NCBI GenBank assembly: GCA_007130555.1
Contig: SLSH01000327.1
Location: 1-5,430, forward strand
Direction: 5' to 3'
DNA: 5,430 nucleotides
From: Bacteroidales bacterium
GTDB lineage: Bacteria > Bacteroidota > Bacteroidia > Bacteroidales > ML635J-15
This document shows, in pieces, positions 5,309 to 5,430 of the stretch. The number at the start of each line of letters is the position of its first letter. Positions within the stretch are counted from its first letter, which is position 1. The notes below the pieces were generated by a model. The model made no database searches and was not told the origin of the DNA. It saw only the letters and a program-made list of their open reading frames with translations. The position numbers and the translations under genes are program-made.

Positions 5309-5430
5309 TCATACTCCTTCCCACTTGCGGTGGATGAGTTGGTCTTGTCCGAACACCGATCCATGCGAGTCGAGGTATGATTTTGCGAGGTCGTGGACTC
5401 CTTGCGCTTTGCCGTAGCAGTATCCGGAGA
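5309..5430 (-). CDS. C-terminal end of an unidentified gene
   Basis: A reading frame enters from the right edge and runs 39 sense codons to TGA at 5311-5309. The visible peptide begins SGYCYGKAQGVHDLAKSYL and ends HRKWEGV. I do not recognise the family from this tail. The reading is credible because the stop directly abuts the ATG of the next gene, and the last codons (TGG GAA GGA GTA) also carry the AAGGAG that serves that gene, a typical operon junction. Little more can be said without the sequence beyond the edge. Confidence 0.6.
   Translation of the reverse strand, partial: SGYCYGKAQGVHDLAKSYLDSHGSVFGQDQLIHRKWEGV

Noticed and set aside
5223..5417. 64-codon plus-strand open frame near the right edge
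   Set aside because: It is antisense to both the signal-anchor sequence and the tail of the unidentified gene, which form a coherent operon junction with a Shine-Dalgarno-like motif.
1..5430. CRISPR arrays, insertion sequences, long direct repeats, rRNA
   Set aside because: I looked on both strands and found no repeated spacer pattern, transposase, terminal inverted repeats or rRNA-like sequence.

Overview
This window looks archaeal. Three things point that way: (i) A/T-rich TATA-like boxes sit about 22-30 bases upstream of start codons, with almost no room for a leader, as expected for leaderless archaeal transcripts; (ii) the tRNA-Arg gene does not encode its 3' CCA; (iii) the left edge holds what looks like the start of a TruD/Pus7-type pseudouridine synthase. 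Genes are packed tightly with 4-11 base overlaps. A small-genome archaeon, perhaps of the DPANN group, would fit, but the sequence does not settle the lineage.

Layout, left to right. (1) Minus strand, 516 to 1: a small two-helix membrane protein of unknown function followed by an overlapping truD-like gene that runs off the left edge. (2) 570-644, plus strand: tRNA-Arg with anticodon CCT. It is divergent from the membrane-protein gene, and the 53 bp between them contain a single A/T box placed correctly for both. (3) Minus strand, 3001 to 645: a two-gene ABC-2 type exporter operon, an ATPase coupled by ATGA to a 560-residue permease with a large extracytoplasmic coiled coil. The permease stop codon directly abuts the tRNA 3' end. 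(4) 3002-3184: the divergent promoter region, with a TATA box and an imperfect palindrome in front of the ATPase. (5) Plus strand, 3185-4728: a second two-gene operon, a short membrane-anchored protein resembling the C-terminal part of SPFH/band-7 proteins, coupled by ATGA to a six-hairpin glycosidase-like protein. (6) Minus strand, 5430 to 4715: the end of an unidentified gene, then directly a secreted or membrane-anchored cysteine-bearing protein whose frame is broken by one in-frame TAG.

How they may work together: the exporter and the SPFH-like/glycosidase pair are divergent neighbours, which suggests but does not prove a cell-envelope or carbohydrate-related role. The two operons differ in base-word use (GCGC-rich on the right, GATC-rich on the left), so they may have different histories. 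The points most worth a second look are the amber-split secreted protein, the shared TATA box, and the SPFH-tail plus glycosidase operon.
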